Assembly: GCA_044225565.1 (NCBI GenBank)
Contig: JBGAIL010000197.1
Location: forward strand, 1-8,470
Reading direction: 5' to 3'
DNA length: 8,470 nt
Source of the DNA: CAVXAE01 sp044225565
GTDB lineage: Bacteria > Pseudomonadota > Gammaproteobacteria > Steroidobacterales > Steroidobacteraceae
In this document: piece after piece, positions 6,775-8,470 of the stretch
How positions within the stretch are numbered: the first letter of the stretch is position 1
Layout: each line of letters begins with the position of its first letter
Translations under genes and position numbers: made by a program
The notes under the pieces: generated by a model
Told to the model about the DNA's origin: nothing
The model's input: only the letters and a program-made list of their open reading frames with translations
The model's database searches: none

Positions 6775-7146
6775 ATGCCGAAGAGCCCCTTCGCCCTCGA
6801 ATCCCTCCCCCCGGCCGTCACCAGGGCCCTGGCCACGCTCGGGGAAAATCTGGCCATCGCGCGCGTCCGGCGCCGTGAATCGCAGCGCGCCTGGGCCAGG
6901 CGCCTGGGCGTGTCCGTTCCCACCTTGATCCGCCTCGAGCGCGGTGATGCCGGCGTGGGCGTGGGGATTTACGCGACCGCCCTGTGGCTCATGGGCCGCA
7001 TCGCCGCGCTGCCGGATCTCGCTGCGCCCGCGGAAGACCGCGGAGCGCTGGAAAGCGACATTCGCAAAGCCCTGCGTCGCCGCACCGGCAGCGCGGCCGT
7101 CTCGAACGAAGCACGGCTTCGCGGCAAGGCTCCCAGCCGCACCTGA
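6775..7146 (+). CDS. hipB: HipB-like antitoxin, XRE-type helix-turn-helix repressor
   Basis: This 123-residue protein has a Cro/C1-type DNA-binding domain at about 22-74. It starts LGENLAIARVRRRESQRAWARR, carries the recognition helix in VSVPTLIRLERG (46-57), and ends VGIYATALWLMG. As a HipB-type antitoxin it should bind the operator as a dimer, repress its own operon, and form a complex with HipA. It is longer than E. coli HipB (88 residues); the extra length is a C-terminal tail (about 80-123) rich in Arg, Ala and Glu. The ATG is directly downstream of the palindromic operator and lacks a Shine-Dalgarno sequence. hipA begins 12 bases after the TGA in the same reading frame. Residue identities inside the domain make the family call secure; antitoxin function is inferred from pairing with HipA. 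Confidence 0.88.
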   Translation: MPKSPFALESLPPAVTRALATLGENLAIARVRRRESQRAWARRLGVSVPTLIRLERGDAGVGVGIYATALWLMGRIAALPDLAAPAEDRGALESDIRKALRRRTGSAAVSNEARLRGKAPSRT

Positions 7147-7158
7147 TGGTCGGCACTC

Positions 7159-8406
7159 GTGGCTCATCAACCTGCCGACCGTCTTCACCTCTGGCTGTTG
7201 ACCCGTCCGCAGCAGCCCGTGCCCATCGGCGAGCTCAGGCTCGTCCGCGCGAATCGTGGCGTCTCGCTCACCTACGATGAGCAATGGCTCGAGCGTGGAT
7301 TCCCGCTGAGCGAGGACCTGCCGCTCATCGCACAGGATTTCCTGTCTGCGGAAAAGGATTCCGCGGCAGGCGCAGTGGATGACGCCCGGCCCGATCGCTG
7401 GGGCGAGCGCGTCATCCGGTTCATCGACAAGCCTTCCAGGCTTTCGCTGCTCGAGTATCTTTACTTCGCGGGCGACGATCGCTTTGGTGCCCTGGGAGTC
7501 TCGACGTCGGGCGACGAGTATCTGCCGCGACGCCTCGGCCCTCTCCCGAGCCTCACCGACGTGCGTCACATCCACGAGCTCGTTCGCAAGGTTCTCGAGA
7601 ATGAGCCCATCCCCAAAGCGGAGCATCGGCTGCTGTCACCCGGGGTCACGATGGGAGGCGCACGCCCCAAAGCGCTGGTGGATATCGACGGCGAGCCGTG
7701 GATGGTGAAGTTCTCGGTGGGCGATCCGGTCGACTCACCACTCGTGGAGCATGCGTCGATGACGCTCGCACGCAAGGCCGGAATCCGCACCGCACAAACC
7801 AGGGAAATCCGCCTGACCCACGGTCACGCGGTGGCGATCAGGCGTTTCGACCGGAGACGGGGGCAACGAATCCACTGCCTCACCGCGCATGTGGCTTTGC
7901 GTGCGGCCGGCGAGCGCTTCGGCTATCCGGAGCTCGCGCAACTGCTGCGGCGGCGCGCAGCAACCGAGGGCGACCATCACGTCGCGCAGATGCATGAGCT
8001 CTTTCGCCGCATGGTTTTCAACATCCTGCTGGACAACACCGACGATCACGAAAAGAACCACGCGCTGCTCGTGAACGACGGGCAGCAGTACGAGCTGTCC
8101 CCTGCCTATGACGTTCTGCCTTCCGGACAGGCGCTGGGGTTCCAGCAGATGCGCGTCGGGGAAGCCGAAGCCGATTCGACGCTCGAGAATGCCTTGTCGA
8201 TGTCGAGCCTGTTCCAGTTGCGGGCCGCCGAGGCGACCCGGGAAGTTCGCAAGGTGGTGCGCGCCGTCGATCGCTGGAAGGATCATTTCAGGAGTTGCGG
8301 GGTGACGGATGCGGACGTCGCCACGCTGGCACGGCAGATCGATCGGCCGTTCCTGAAGGAGCAGCGCGAGGCTCACGGAGTGAGGCGCGGAGCGGCCTCT
8401 GCATGA
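7159..8406 (+). CDS. hipA: HipA-family serine/threonine kinase toxin
   Basis: This 415-residue protein is a full-length HipA (E. coli HipA is 440). Known members phosphorylate translation factors such as aminoacyl-tRNA synthetases and cause growth arrest and persistence; the target here is unknown. The N-terminal subdomain (about 8-125) shows DARPDRWGERV at 75-85 and FGALGVS at 109-115. The kinase core contains the glycine-rich MGGARPKA (165-172), the ATP-binding lysine K184 in WMVKFS, the catalytic loop NTDDHEKN (293-300), and the metal-binding YDVL with D318, so all key residues are present. The start is GTG at 7159: the in-frame stop just upstream is the hipB TGA, and HLWLL at residues 10-14 matches the usual family beginning. 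No Shine-Dalgarno is visible, so translation probably depends on coupling to hipB. Confidence 0.93.
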   Translation: MAHQPADRLHLWLLTRPQQPVPIGELRLVRANRGVSLTYDEQWLERGFPLSEDLPLIAQDFLSAEKDSAAGAVDDARPDRWGERVIRFIDKPSRLSLLEYLYFAGDDRFGALGVSTSGDEYLPRRLGPLPSLTDVRHIHELVRKVLENEPIPKAEHRLLSPGVTMGGARPKALVDIDGEPWMVKFSVGDPVDSPLVEHASMTLARKAGIRTAQTREIRLTHGHAVAIRRFDRRRGQRIHCLTAHVALRAAGERFGYPELAQLLRRRAATEGDHHVAQMHELFRRMVFNILLDNTDDHEKNHALLVNDGQQYELSPAYDVLPSGQALGFQQMRVGEAEADSTLENALSMSSLFQLRAAEATREVRKVVRAVDRWKDHFRSCGVTDADVATLARQIDRPFLKEQREAHGVRRGAASA

Positions 8407-8428
8407 GGATTTCGGTGGAAGAAAGCGC

Positions 8429-8470
8429 TTGGACAACGTGGAGATCGCCTTCGCGTTCGAGGCGGATCGG
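8429..8470 (+). CDS. Possible 5' end of a gene after hipA, cut by the window edge
   Basis: A TTG at 8429 preceded by the purine-rich GGTGGAAGAAAG opens 14 codons (LDNVEIAFAFEADR) with strong G/C third-position bias, as in the other genes here. An alternative is the ATG at 8403, which overlaps the hipA stop as ATGA and stays open to the window edge in another frame; its composition looks less protein-like. Too little is visible to name a function, and the stretch may be non-coding. Confidence 0.2.
   Translation, partial: MDNVEIAFAFEADR

Noticed and set aside
6622..7626. Minus-strand open frame of 334 codons across hipB and the start of hipA
   Set aside because: It is antisense to two genes with clear domain motifs and shows no domain of its own.
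7735..8436. Minus-strand open frame of 233 codons antisense to hipA
   Set aside because: It lies opposite the HipA kinase core with its catalytic residues. The protein-like look comes from the mirrored codon bias.

Overview
The window is dense, GC-rich bacterial DNA. A signal peptide, an outer-membrane TonB-dependent receptor and a FecI/FecR pair indicate a Gram-negative proteobacterium. The coding style resembles high-GC gammaproteobacteria of the Xanthomonadales/Steroidobacterales type, but that placement is an impression rather than a measurement.

Minus strand, read in the direction of transcription (right to left): a secreted and membrane-anchored serine hydrolase of the class C beta-lactamase/penicillin-binding family (6544-4544); a FecI-type ECF sigma factor (4427-3912); a FecR-type anti-sigma regulator overlapping it by ATGA (3915-2815); a TonB-dependent siderophore-type receptor with an N-terminal STN signalling domain (2738-180); and possibly the first 42 codons of another gene running off the left edge (126-1). 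The middle three genes form a complete cell-surface signalling module: the receptor senses and imports a ligand, its STN domain signals FecR across the periplasm, and FecR controls the sigma factor. A bipartite 26-bp motif (TGAGGAA, 11 bases, CGGCATCT) lies on the coding strand ahead of both the sigma gene and the receptor gene with identical spacing. It is the best candidate for the module's own promoter element and suggests that the sigma factor regulates both itself and the receptor.

Plus strand: a hipBA-type toxin-antitoxin operon, with an XRE-type antitoxin (6775-7146) and a full-length HipA serine/threonine kinase (7159-8406). It diverges from the hydrolase gene across a 230-bp intergenic region. 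That region holds a TTGACA promoter for the hydrolase and, immediately before hipB, an AT-rich 38-bp near-palindrome overlapping a promoter whose expected transcription start falls at the hipB ATG (a possible leaderless start). hipB and hipA lie in the same reading frame, separated by one TGA and four codons.

There is no gene-free stretch longer than 300 bases. I saw no tRNA, rRNA, CRISPR array or insertion sequence. The gene families are known; the most interesting points are regulatory.
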